Of a stretch of 64,000 nucleotides of DNA, positions 1 through 9,389 are shown piece after piece. A model generated the notes under the pieces. That model was not told the DNA's origin, did no database searches, and saw nothing but the letters and a program-made list of their open reading frames with translations. The DNA lies in contig OW121858.1 in the NCBI GenBank assembly GCA_933228895.1, positions 33,689,859 to 33,753,858 on the forward strand. Reading direction: 5' to 3'. The position numbers and the translations under genes were made by a program. This stretch comes from Platycnemis pennipes (lineage: Eukaryota > Arthropoda > Insecta > Odonata > Platycnemididae). Numbering within the stretch: the stretch's first letter is position 1; every line of letters starts with the position of its first letter.

Positions 1-2
1 GG

Positions 3-482
3 AACTCCATCCTGCTGGGGAGGAGGGAAGCTGCTAAGAATTATTTTACTGTTGGGGACACTGTTTTTTACAGGAATTATGGTCGGGGAGGGCCATGGTT
101 AAAGGGAGTAATTTCGGACGTTGAGGGTCCTCATAACTTAAAAATTATTTCTGACTCTGGGCATGTTGAGCGAAGGAATGTTAATCAACTCCGTCATAGA
201 TGGACTGATAGTAAAAATCCCAATGTCATTGTAAATGCTAATCCCTCTCCTGATTTCCCGAAGGTACAAGCCGCAACTGAGGAATGCAGCAATTCCCCAG
301 AGAACAACACCTGGTTGGGTTGGCCTGATGAGTGGGTACTCACACGAAACCCTCCGCTAGATGGGTCTCCACCCTGTGATAATTCCGAAGGAAGACGCAC
401 AGAGCCCACAGAGTCGAATTCATCTCGGCCTCGGCGGGCACTAAGAACTCCAGCTCGTCTGGATGATTTTATTCTCTCATAA
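3..482 (+). CDS. C-terminal end of Ty3/Gypsy Pol (integrase tail), 5' partial
   Basis: Open frame from the window edge to TAA at 480-482 with no internal stop (about 159 codons) and no start, because the protein begins upstream. The first third reads like the C-terminal DNA-binding region of a Ty3/Gypsy integrase: F-x-VGD-x-VFYRNYGRGGPWLKG, then GHVERRNVNQLRHRW. This region normally follows the DDE core and helps hold DNA during integration. The rest is hydrophilic and proline-rich and ends PARLDDFILS, as in the low-complexity tails of Gypsy Pol proteins. A polypurine tract and an LTR follow within 150 bases, which fixes orientation and class. The frame is intact, so this copy is younger than most elements here. 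No env-like frame lies between the stop and the LTR. Confidence 0.85.
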   Translation, partial: NSILLGRREAAKNYFTVGDTVFYRNYGRGGPWLKGVISDVEGPHNLKIISDSGHVERRNVNQLRHRWTDSKNPNVIVNANPSPDFPKVQAATEECSNSPENNTWLGWPDEWVLTRNPPLDGSPPCDNSEGRRTEPTESNSSRPRRALRTPARLDDFILS

Positions 483-610
483 ATGACATATTTTCCTTTT
501 GCTTGAGTTAACTTTGAATTATATTTGTATCATTTATTATATGTGCGTGCAATGATTTGTTAATGTGTGAAAATTTCATGAATTTTGTAATGTGCTTTTT
601 GTATTGTAGA

Positions 611-627
611 AATAAGGGGGGGGAGAG
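611..627 (+). other. polypurine tract of the Gypsy element
   Basis: A purine run (AATAAGGGGGGGGAGAG) sits directly before the LTR start at 629. Polypurine tracts prime plus-strand DNA synthesis in LTR retroelements and adjoin the 3' LTR, as seen here. Confidence 0.8.
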
Positions 628-628
628 T

Positions 629-824
629 TGTTATGTATGTCTGCTAACTAATTTCGTATGTCAATTGTTTGTGACTGTGGCGCCACTTGAGTGGTGTGGC
701 AGAAGCCAGGGCCAAACGCTCTCTCGGATTGTGGCAATGAAGGAAGTCAGACGTGTGTCGGGCACGGTCTCATAGTATATTAAATCAGTTGTACTTTGAA
801 CAATTGTGTTGTTATTACATAACA
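629..824 (+). repeat. 3' LTR of the Gypsy element (196 bp)
   Basis: Begins TGTTATGTAT and ends TTACATAACA, giving near-perfect short inverted ends and the usual TG...CA. It follows the polypurine tract. A TATA-like stretch lies near 775-785. The 5' LTR is outside the window, so the target-site duplication cannot be checked. Confidence 0.8.
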
Positions 825-1035
825 GGTAGAAACGTAAACAATACATAATTGACCCTTACGAAACGGGGTGCGCCATAAGGTCCCATGTTAAAAAAAAACC
901 TTAAATATCTCAAAAACTACACTGAAAACCAGAAAAAATTTGCCCGTAGAATTTTAGAGCATAATTAAAGGAACAAATACTGCAATTATGAAGAAAATCT
1001 GTAATACACCTGTAAATTTCGACCCAGCCACCTTC

Positions 1036-1450
1036 GGCCGTGACTACGATGAACGTTTTCTGACGTGACGGGAACGGACGGTGGCCTTGTTGAAGTTGGG
1101 AGAATGGGAACGCTATGAAGCTAATCACGACGGACGGACGTTGACGTTCCGCCGACGTACGTTGAGGAAAGCTTGTCAAGGTCTAGCTTTGCCGTCGACT
1201 TGGTTTCCCAGCCAATCACAAATGACTTGAAAATCAAGTGGGGGAGTAAATATTCCGATGAGGTTGACTTTTCAAAAACATTTTTCGCACACTGAAAATC
1301 GTCCTTTTTAGATGAAATTTTCACTACAAAACCTGCTATGTCCACACTTCACTCACGCTAGAGAAGTTTCGGAAAAAGGTAAAAACTTACGATTTTACAC
1401 CAATTCGAACCCATGAGGTGACTGTTCGCCTCGCCGCCATATTGGAAAAC
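1036..1450 (+). mobile_element. truncated copy of the GGCCGGGATTACG-ended TIR family
   Basis: Starts with a diverged copy of the family end (GGCCGTGACTACGATGAACG, then TTTTCTGACGTGACGG). It continues with internal sequence shared by the copies at 34023-34907 and 4733-5030, up to CGCCGCCATATTGGAAAACG, where hAT-type sequence begins. No right end is present. Confidence 0.65.
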
Positions 1451-2244
1451 GATGTCATCGCGTCATCATTGGTCATCGCGGTGCGATGACTGAAATCGAT
1501 GACCATGAATGTCATCGACTGCGATGAGTCGATGAGAATCATCGATGCCGATGAGTAGATGCGAATCATCGATGTCGATGAGTCGTGATGTGCTGCTGAC
1601 ACGAGAAAAACTACCTCTGCTGACGACCCCTTCCAGAAAGGAGCTCCACAAGTAAGAGGAGGTCCCAGCTTTATCCAAATCTTCCGACGTCCTATATTGG
1701 TATAGGGACAGGAAGGATCCCCACCTTCAGAAGTACGCGAGGAAATACCTCTGTGTTCCTGCCACTTCAACCTCATCAGAGAGGTTCTTCAGCAATGCAG
1801 GGAAAGTTGTGTTGGACGACCGATATCTAACTCACCGATGAAAATGCGGAAATGAGAATTGCATTAAACCACAACAAAGATTTGTTGCTTAGTTTGTAAC
1901 TTGGTGCTTGTTTCGCTCTCTAATAAATAGGCCTTGTCCTTCTCAATTAAGTTTGACACAATTCAATCTTCACTTAATAGCCACACCAAGCTGCCAACCG
2001 AGACATCCGCACCGATAATCGATAGTCATCGACCATCGTAATTCATCGATCATCGATGTTCATCGATCATCGATATTCATCGATCATCGACTTCATCGAT
2101 CGCCGACCTTCATCGATCGTCGACATTCATCGATCATCGTGTACACTCTATTCGTTGATCTATGACAGCCATCGTCATCGAGGCATTTCGATGAAATTTT
2201 TTCATCGAAAATCGATGACCGAAATCGTTCATCGCACAAGCCTA
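1451..2244 (+). mobile_element. hAT element remnant with ATCGAT-rich ends
   Basis: The right end at 2244 (...ATCGCACAAGCCTA) matches the end of the complete small hAT at 18693-19125, and 1900-2244 matches that element in reverse. Both ends are dense in ATCGA/TCATCG motifs (about 1451-1590 and 2025-2235). Such subterminal repeats are where hAT transposases typically bind. The left terminus TAGGCTTG is not visible, so the left boundary is approximate. Confidence 0.7.
1692..1899 (+). pseudogene. hAT transposase C-terminal dimerisation region, frameshifted
   Basis: The frame reads LYWYRDRKDPHLQKYARKYL, then VPATSTSSERFFSNAGKVV, the hallmark C-terminal block of hAT transposases (hAT family dimerisation domain). 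A frameshift near 1835 moves the reading to DENAEMRIALNHNKDLLLSL and a TAA at 1897-1899. The upstream catalytic region is not recognisable, so only the last part of the gene survives. It lies inside the ATCGAT-rich hAT remnant and is presumably that family's own transposase. Confidence 0.8.
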
Positions 2245-2767
2245 ATGTTGGGTGTTGTCAAGCTTCTGAATATTTTTTGATCTGCCTTTCCCGCGTTGCC
2301 ATTTGCGTGGCACGACGTATGTAATCCTGTCAATCGTGTCCCAATCATCTACTGTTAGAGTGCCATTCAACTGCGAATGAATCTGGTAGTTCTTCCGAAC
2401 ACTTGATTAAAGTCCGACGAGCATGGTGGAGCCTTTCCCTCAGAAACGCCTCGCTAGTACGGCGTAGGATCTTCTTAGGCCGGGATTGCGATGAACGCTT
2501 TCTGACTTGACGGAAACGGACGGTGGCGGTGGACGCCAACGTAGCGGCTCAATTGTTGGTGGTGTATCTGTAAGGGCCTGTAAGGGAGTCGCGAGTGAAA
2601 TTGAAGTAACGAATGCAGCGCCGCGTAGGTGATGAGTAAGCACACTATTTCCTCTAGCTTTCTTCGCAAATTACCGCCATTTGTTGAAGTCGCGGAATCG
2701 CGGTGGACACAACTGAAGTGAGTGGAGTTTTATTTACGAGTGCAGTTTATGAGTTCTTACCTGCAAA

Positions 2768-2851
2768 ATGCCGAATTGCGTGGTACCAGGCTGTTCGCAT
2801 TACGAGAAGAGTAATAACATTCCCGGAAAAAGAAGCTTATTTCAAGCGAAG
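2768..2851 (+). CDS. THAP zinc-finger exon 1 (transposase-like)
   Basis: ATG at 2768 opens MPNCVVPGCSHYEKSNNIPG and runs 28 codons to AAG, followed by the donor GTAAGA. Cys4 and Cys9 are the first two zinc ligands of a C2CH THAP domain. The start is the first ATG and matches the extreme N-terminal position that THAP domains normally occupy. THAP domains bind DNA in P-element, Kolobok and host THAP proteins. It lies about 290 bases inside the left terminal repeat, so it is probably the N-terminus of that element's transposase rather than a host gene. Confidence 0.7.
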
Positions 2852-2943
2852 GTAAGATTTCATATCCGAGGTCCCATGCATGCTCTTTTCATTTTCGCAA
2901 GTGCGGAGAAATCGCTAATGTAGCTTGAATCTCTTGTTTAAAG

Positions 2944-3174
2944 GACAAAGAACAACTTAAGCGATGGAGGGATGTCCTACCCTTGAAAAGAAAATGTTTT
3001 AAGAAATCGGACGTGGTTTGTGATGTCCACTTTGCACCTGGTGACATAATACGTGTTTACGAAACCAGGCTGTCCGTTTCATTCCTATATCATCTTCCTC
3101 CATTTCTTTCATTTTATGACAGTATTGCGTGGATCACTCCTGGCGTGGATGAAAACATCTTCATTATATTCTGA
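2944..3174 (+). CDS. THAP zinc-finger exon 2, truncated
   Basis: Joined in phase 0 to the previous exon across a 92-base GT-AG intron (2852-2943, ending TTGTTTAAAG). It supplies the rest of the THAP fold: RWRDVLP (the conserved Trp and Pro) and VVCDVHFAPGDII, giving the last Cys and His ligands. In the joined protein these are Cys4, Cys9, Cys54 and His57. The frame ends at TGA 3172-3174 after about 76 codons of this exon. Similarity to THAP proteins fades after VYET, so a donor may lie nearby or the rest was lost to the LINE insertion. No DDE region is visible downstream. Confidence 0.65.
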   Translation, partial: DKEQLKRWRDVLPLKRKCFKKSDVVCDVHFAPGDIIRVYETRLSVSFLYHLPPFLSFYDSIAWITPGVDENIFIIF

Positions 3175-3207
3175 ATTCTATATTCTACTACCGTAGTTAG
3201 AAGTAAG

Positions 3208-3890
3208 CTTAGGCTTTTTGCAGACGATGCGGTAGTGTATAGGGGTATATCAAAAGAAGAAGACAGGAAATCGCTTAGCAAGGATTTAGATGCAATTCAA
3301 GAGTGGAGCGACAAATGGCAGTTAGAGCTTAACCCTAAAAAGTGTGTAGCTATCAATTTTTGGAAAAGGAATAATTCGATAGAGCGTACCTGTAAAATTA
3401 GTAAGACGAAGATCGAAAACGTTGAAACCATAAGATATTTAGATGTAACAATCACTAAGGATTTATAGTGGGGAAGACACATTCGGGAAATATGCGGTCG
3501 AGCGAAGAGAAAGCTAGGATATATAAAAAGAGTAAGGTGTTAAGATAGGTTGAGTAGTGAATCAGGGTTAATACAAGAATTAGGGTTTTCATTATCAGAG
3601 CGTAGGTTAAAGTACAGATTAAATCTATTAAAGACATTTCAATCGGATAGCTTTACTGAAGATGTTAGGCACACATTTAAAAAAAACAGCGTATTATGCT
3701 AGAGTCGACCAGACAACTAAGATTAGAGAGATAGATTGTCGTACCGGTAGATTCAAAATGGCATTTTCCCCCGTACTATAAGAGAACAGAATAGGCAGCA
3801 TAGCAAAGGGATAGGGAGGGGAAATATTTAGAGTATTCTGTAGTGCATGATGCATGTATTAATCCCTTAAATACTATAGATAACATCGAC
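3208..3890 (+). mobile_element. LINE (non-LTR) fragment: RT motif through 3' end
   Basis: Frame reads LRLFADDAVVYRGIS (catalytic FADD of a non-LTR reverse transcriptase) and LELNPKKC. A stop at 3466-3468 sits within a block that the sister copy at 6831 reads through (VTITKDLSWGRHI). A deletion and frameshifts follow. The tail around KMAFSPVL and about 130 untranslated bases matches 7333-7470. Jockey/CR1-type; non-functional. Confidence 0.8.
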
Positions 3891-4096
3891 TTTTTAGCTA
3901 TAACACGAGTTTGCCGTATAATGTGAACTTGTACGCCGTTAGACGATTTGTATCGAGGCGGGAAATGTGTATCGGACGAGCTTAAAAATTCTGCCGCGCG
4001 CGGCGTCCCGTACGCTAGTTCTAAAACGCTCGCGACCAATTTGTCCTGTTTTCGGGGACGGAGTTTCCCCTCCTCTTAGAGGGCTCCTTATTGGAA

Positions 4097-5030
4097 ACAT
4101 TGTCGTTTTCCAATATGGCGGCGCGGCGAACAGTCACCTCTTGCGTTCAGATTGGTGTAACACCGTAACTTTTTAACTTTTCCCAAAATTCTTCTCGCGT
4201 GAGTAAAGTGCGAACATAGCAGGTTGCGTCGTGAAAATTTCACCGAAAAAGGATGACTTTCAGCGGTCGAAAAAACTGTTTGAGAAGTGTCACCGTCATC
4301 CGAACATTTACTCTCCGCTTGATTTTCAAGTCACTCGTGATTGGCTGATGGAAACCAACGCGACGGTATAGCTAGACCTTGAGGCCAGGATTAAGCTACG
4401 TTTTCATGTGGCCGTTTTTGCGTTGACGCACACTGCGCCACCAATCAGAAGCGAGCACGCCAACGCAGCCTGCGTTGCCGTCGGAGTTGGTCAACTTTCA
4501 TCTTTCTGCGTTGACGCAGCCGCGTCAGAGCGAGGAACAACGCATTCTACCTGTCATTTGTTCGTCACGTGATTCTTTCGCTGGATTATCACGTATACCA
4601 CGGTTTACCACCGTCAATATGTTTTGATGCGTTGCTGCTGGCGCTGCCGGTGACATGAAAACAGGGTATTCTTCTGACGCACAACGCAGCGTCAACGCAA
4701 CGCAAAAACGGCCACATGAAAACGTAGCTTAACAAGGTCTAGCTTTGCCGTCGCCTTGGTTTCCGTCAGCCAATCACGAGTGGCTTGAAAATCAAGTGGG
4801 GGGTAAATATTCCGATGAGGTTGACACTTTTCAAAAACATTTTTCGCACACTGAAAATTGTCCATTTTCCATGAAATTTTCACAACACAACCTGCTGTGT
4901 TCACACTTTACTCACAATATAAAAGTTTTTGAAAAAGGTAAAAACTTACGGTTTTACATTAATTCGAACCCAAGAGGTGACTGTTCACCTCGCCGCCATA
5001 TTGGAAAACGGCAGTGTTTCCAATCTGACC
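4097..5030. repeat. large palindrome, arms about 290 bp, split by a MITE
   Basis: Left arm 4097-4386 and right arm 4733-5030 are inverted copies of one sequence: ATATTGGAAAACG, AACCTGCT, AAAATCAAG, AGCCAATCAC and CTAGACCTTG are all present in both. Between them lies the complete MITE 4395-4728. Without the insert the arms would form a hairpin of roughly 300 base pairs. Confidence 0.75.
4395..4728. mobile_element. TTAA MITE (334 bp) at the palindrome centre
   Basis: Terminal repeats GCTACGTTTTCATGTGGCCG and the exact reverse complement at the right end, extending through TTTTTGCGTTG. Perfect TTAA duplications lie at 4391-4394 and 4729-4732. TTAA specificity indicates a piggyBac- or Kolobok-type mobilising transposase. 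Related sequence sits inside the element at 34023-34907. No coding capacity. Confidence 0.85.
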
Positions 5031-5132
5031 TCGATCGCGCTATACCACAAACAATTGAGCCGCTACGTTGGCGTTCACCGCCACCGTCCGTTTCCATCAC
5101 GTCAGAAAATGTTCATCGCAATCCCGGCCTTA

Positions 5133-6381
5133 GCGGCACTCGTATTTTGACCAATATGCATGTCGGAATGTAGTGTAGTAGTGAAGTAGGTGAAGGTAAG
5201 TAGAGAAATACACCCTATGATTAATTTTTGGTTTTATTTTCTACATAGTTCACATACTTATACATGCATGTTGGTGTATTCATACGTCTTTCGTAAGTTT
5301 ATATAAACACACATATACCTGTATGTATGTAGGCATAGGAATAAATACAAAAATATATGCACACAGCCTTATTACACAAATGTACATTGTTATGATGCAT
5401 TTAAGTTTTAAAATGTGTCTTGTTGAGGCACAAATATTATTGAAATGTGGAGGACATTGACTGTCAACCATAGGTGTTTCCAGGGGTGGGTTTTGGGGGT
5501 TGTAACCCCCCCCCCTCCCCCCCCCCATTTGTAAAAAAAATACATATATTTAAAAATTCCCGGACCCCCCGTTTACATGGGGATTTCGGTGGTGACCCCC
5601 CCCCCCCCCCCTTCAGACGCTTCAAGATATGCTAATGGTCTAAACTATCACTAAAACACAATGAAAAGTAGATAAATTCAATTGAAGTACACCACAAGAT
5701 ACTCTTGTGCATCAGGCTGGCGAAATTAATAAGCTACAATAACAGTTGAACACAAAAAAAACACAAAATGATAATTCACTCAGTCACACTTCTTGAAATA
5801 AATTTGTTGTTAGTAATTTTTTGTACATGTTAAAGTTGACTGTTAATTAAATTAACCATGGAAAGTTAAATGCATTCGCAATCTCAAATAAGTTTAAAAT
5901 ACATCTCACACACCAAGCACTTTCATCGGAGAGGTCAATAGATGAGTATGGCAACAGCTGTCATACGACACTCTTCTCAGTGAGGGGGAAATAGTGATAG
6001 AGACATTAGAGAGTACATTAACCGTCTCTCTACCAGCAAAGGTAATTCTAACAAATAGTGAAACGAGGAACCATGAGACATGCGCATTGCAATTGGTCCA
6101 AATGCAGAAAGTGTGCTTCAAATATTGATCAAAGAGACCAAAACATCTGGTCAACTTATTTATGCACTGACAATTCTGAATCAATTTGTCCATAAGTATA
6201 AAATTTGTTTTAAGCACCAATCTCTTCGAAAATGAAGTGCAGGCACTTATATCTTTCAGCTAGATTTCAGTTCAATCTCCAAAAGCAATCCCAGGACTAG
6301 ATACCACTACTTGAACTTGTACTTTCATTGAAAGACAATTGGGCTGGACAACAACGTGTCAACCACAGTGATGCTCATTGC
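5133..6381. other. no recognised gene; C-tracts at 5506-5528 and about 5596-5612
   Basis: AT-rich sequence with two poly-C stretches in a GGGGTT/AACCCC context, possibly the remnant of a small TIR element. The part nearest 6381 would be 3' untranslated region of the minus-strand gene if 6382-6519 is its last exon. Nothing else was recognised. Confidence 0.5.
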
Positions 6382-6519
6382 TCACTTCACTGGGACAGAG
6401 GGTGCCTTCCGCATATTTTCAGCCTTCAGAGCTCTTCTTGATGCCGTGTTTCTCAAATTTCTCACCTGGGGTGCAGCGCAGGGCTTGGACACCTTTTCCT
6501 CAGCTTTCTTGGCTGATTC
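6382..6519 (-). CDS. probable last coding exon of the minus-strand zinc-finger gene
   Basis: Read on the minus strand, TTTTTATCTCCTCAG is a good acceptor. The exon opens GAA TCA GCC in phase 0 and encodes 45 residues (ESAKKAEEKVSKPCAAPQ..., ending RKAPSVPVK) with TGA at 6384-6382. The peptide is lysine- and arginine-rich, continuing the basic character of the exon at 16270-16527, which ends in the matching phase. An alternative donor, CAG|GTGAGA, follows codon 18. If it is used, this is a 54-base internal exon and the gene continues past the window. No family was recognised. That it belongs to the same gene as the other exons is inferred from strand, phase and composition. Confidence 0.5.
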   Translation of the reverse strand, partial: ESAKKAEEKVSKPCAAPQVRNLRNTASRRALKAENMRKAPSVPVK

Positions 6520-6802
6520 CTGAGGAGATAAAAACAGCAACATGACTTGAGACATGCTTGAGATGCTACAGCAGATTTGAAAGCCTATATAAACCCCTTT
6601 TTCATGTAGTATATGCCTCCAGGGGGGCTGTGTTTGAAACCATCGGGATAATCTCAAATAGGTAAACAAAGAGACAAACATGAATCGTTACAACATTATT
6701 AATTATATTCTCTTCATTTTTCCTCGTCTCGACTATAGAACCCTCAGATGAGATAAAATACAAATGCAAACAATGAACGAGGTTGTAATCAATGGTTTCA
6801 AC

Positions 6803-9125
6803 TAGGCTTGGGTGATATAGAATTAATAACACGAAGATCGAAAACGTTGAAACTGTAAGATATTTAGGTGTAACAATCACTAAAGATTTATCGTGGGGTA
6901 GACACATCTGGGAAGTGTGCGGCCGAGCGAAGAGACAGCTAGGATTTATAAAAAGAGTACTTGGAAAATGTGATGAGAAGACAAAAGAGCGATGCTACTT
7001 TTCTCTAGTTAGGCCCCACCTTGAGTATGCAGCCAGTGTATGGGATCCTAATGAATTAGGTTTGATCACAGAACTAGACAGTGTGCAGTGTAGAGCTGCT
7101 AGGTTCGTCAAAAGGTGTTACGATAGGTTGAGTAGCGTTTCAGAATTAGTACAAGAATTAGGGTGGGAATCATTATCAGAGCATAGTATAAGTACAGATT
7201 GAATCTATTAGAGAAATTTCAATCGGATAACTTTACTGAAGATGTTAGGAGCATATTAAAAACACCAGCGTATTATGCTAGATTCGACCAGGTAAATAAG
7301 ATTAGAGAGAGATAGATTGTCGTACCAATAGATTCAAAATGGCATTTTCCCCCATGCTATAAGAGAACAGAATAGGCAGCATAGGAAAGGGATAGGTAGG
7401 GGAAATATTTTAGCGTATTCTGTAGGGCATGATGCATGTATTAACCCCTTAAATACTATAGATACTAACAATCTAGTTGCATGAGACAATATAGTTGCTA
7501 GTTTGCATGTTAGTAGTGCATGCTTGGTGATCTTCACCCCCTGCCACACACCCTCGTGGTGGCTTACAGGGTATCGTGTAGATGAAGATGTAGATATATC
7601 AATATATAGTAAAATATTGCAATATTTTAATATATTGCGAATACGATTTTAGCCGTGTTTGAAACAGCATCTATGTACCCTAGAAGGGCACTTGGCCAGT
7701 GGCGGCCATCTTGCGAAGTGTGTCCGAAAGGGTAGGGGGCTGGTCAAGGGCCCTTGGGACAATCTCGGCACCAAGGGTACAACCGATGCACACTGTCACA
7801 CCCTTCTTGTTGCACCCTCAGCATTCTTGAGGTGGATTTCCCATAATTCCTCACTTTGCACTTGATGCAAGCTCGTTAGCACATGTTCGTAAACTGAAGA
7901 GACAGGAAAATATTGCATCTTCATTCGTGAGTTGCAATAACATCTAGAGACATAAAAGATTATATTATCTTTCCAACTTTTTGCATTACAGTAATCCTCG
8001 AGTCTGTTTATTTATCCACAAAGAGGGTTAATAAAAATGTATTAAAATAATCAGCTTGAGAAAGAAGGATTTTGTAAATATTTTCCATTAAATGGAATTC
8101 ATTGGCGAAAGTATGGTGGTAATCTATTGGGTATTCACGAATATTAAACTCGCAGTTATAAACAACCACAAAAAAATTATTTCGTTGCGTTTTCACTGTA
8201 GCCATATGGCAATAGGGACAAAGGCTACGCACATAAGGACGAGCGTAAGGACCAACGTAGTCTGAACGGGGCAAAAAGGGGAAATTCTACTCTTTAAAGA
8301 ATGGGAACAAAAGATAATCGTCAATTGAATTTATTTCTTGAAGAATTTCATGAAAATTTAAGCATCAATCACTTTATGAAATACAACGCTTTTCGTTTGT
8401 AATGACAACGTCCAAATAGCGGCTTTAAGCAGCATAGAGGTTGGTGCAGATGCATCAGAGTAGTAGCGATATAGACGCATTGTGCATCTTGCGACTGTAT
8501 GCACAATTGACGATATATTGTTGCTTGATAAAAATCGTGATATATCGCACGATAAAAAATTGCAATAATGCAACTCGATAAAATATCGCAATAAATATCC
8601 AGATAAAATATCACGATAAATATTGCGATAAAATATCGTGAAAAATATTGCGATAAAATATTGTAATATTGAGCTCTGATAAAATATCGTGTAATCATGG
8701 CCTTGTGAATTATCGTTGTGCCAGAATCTTTTCTGTTCATTCCAAAATTTGATCATGACGTCACATAAACTATCAGACCACTGAAATTGAAAGAGAGAAT
8801 GAGACAGAACTGCTAACAATTTGAATTAGCAGATAGCAGATTAGTTTTCAAACGTACTTGCTTCAGCTTAAGGGAAGGATAACCCAATGCCTGTACTTTT
8901 TGACACGATTTTCTGGGGCAACATCACGATAATTCATCGGGCCCAATTATTGATATTTTATCGCAGTATTTAAAGTGATATTTTATCAGGGCAAAATAAG
9001 ACAATATTTATCAGGGCAGGATAAGACGATATTTATCGTCACTATATGAGTTATCGTTATCACCACATATCAATATGCTAAAATTATCACATCCCGAGTT
9101 GAATTATCAATATCGCCGAGGCGTA
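6803..9125. mobile_element. hAT element with ATATCG-rich ends (2.3 kb, non-autonomous)
   Basis: Perfect 8-bp duplications GTTTCAAC at 6795-6802 and 9126-9133. Ends are TAGGCTTGGGTGATAT and ATATCGCCGAGGCGTA, 12 of 16 inverted matches. Dense ATATCG/CGATAA/AAAATAT repeats fill about 8490-8700 and 8925-9115, consistent with subterminal transposase sites. No transposase frame was found. A LINE fragment (6831-7600) lies inside near the left end. Confidence 0.8.
6831..7600 (+). mobile_element. LINE 3' fragment with a GATGTAGA-type tail
   Basis: 6831-7202 is open and encodes the C-terminal part of a Jockey/CR1-type ORF2: RYLGVTITKDLSWGRHI, LGFIKRVLGKCDEKTKERCY, RPHLEYAASVWDP. A premature TGA sits at 7200-7202. 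The untranslated part matches the 3' region of the copy at 3208-3890 and ends in a GATGAAGATGTAGATA microsatellite-like tail. It is 5'-truncated and inserted in the hAT. Confidence 0.8.
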
Positions 9126-9389
9126 GTTTCAACATACCAAATTTGCGTTCCATACGTGTTCATACCATGTGATTCCGTAGTTACCTATTTTTGATAATCC
9201 CTATGGTTTCAAACACAAACCCCAGTTTGGGTGGCTACCTGGCTAGACAATGGAAGTCCTATCGGTAAATTATTTGGGTAAAGTAAGGCTATTTTACCCT
9301 CAGCCCTATCACTGCAACAGGCACAAATGCCAGCAAAAACATTTCTAGAAGTGTGACAAACAGGGATATTCTACAGGCCTACAAAGACT

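Larger units (their letters stand above)
2478..5129 (+). mobile_element. TTA-flanked TIR transposon carrying a THAP gene start, with later insertions
   Basis: Left end GGCCGGGATTGCGATGAACG at 2478 and its reverse complement ending at 5129. About 90 bases of inverted terminal similarity extend through GGCTCAATTGTT. TTA flanks both sides (2475-2477 and 5130-5132). Inside, in order, are a THAP-domain two-exon start, a LINE fragment (3208-3890), and a palindrome whose arms (4097-4386 and 4733-5030) are split by a TTAA MITE. The superfamily is unsettled: Kolobok (TTAA, THAP transposase), P and PIF/Harbinger (TWA site) are all possible. Confidence 0.6.
6620..9225. mobile_element. outer TIR element hosting a nested hAT
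   Basis: Left end around GGGGCTGTGTTTGAAACC (followed by ATCGGGATAATCTCAAATAGGT) and right end around ACCTATTTTTGATAATCC (followed by CTATGGTTTCAAACACAAACCCC) are inverted copies over about 40 bases. No convincing target duplication was found, so boundaries are approximate. Most of the interior is the hAT 6803-9125. Confidence 0.55.

Noticed and set aside
1..824. Possibility of an infectious retrovirus (env-bearing Gypsy)
   Set aside because: No env-like frame occurs between the pol stop and the LTR; the visible part is an ordinary Ty3/Gypsy end.
3967..4176. Small frames over GC-rich sequence near 4.0 kb
   Set aside because: They overlap the palindrome arm of a transposon and differ between its copies.
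5506..5612. Poly-C runs as regulatory G-quadruplex sites
   Set aside because: Long homopolymers are equally explained by a decayed TIR element or slippage; no gene context supports regulation.
8358..8819. 153-codon minus-strand frame rich in Phe, Tyr and Ile
   Set aside because: It translates the ATATCG-rich subterminal repeat of the hAT at 6803-9125.
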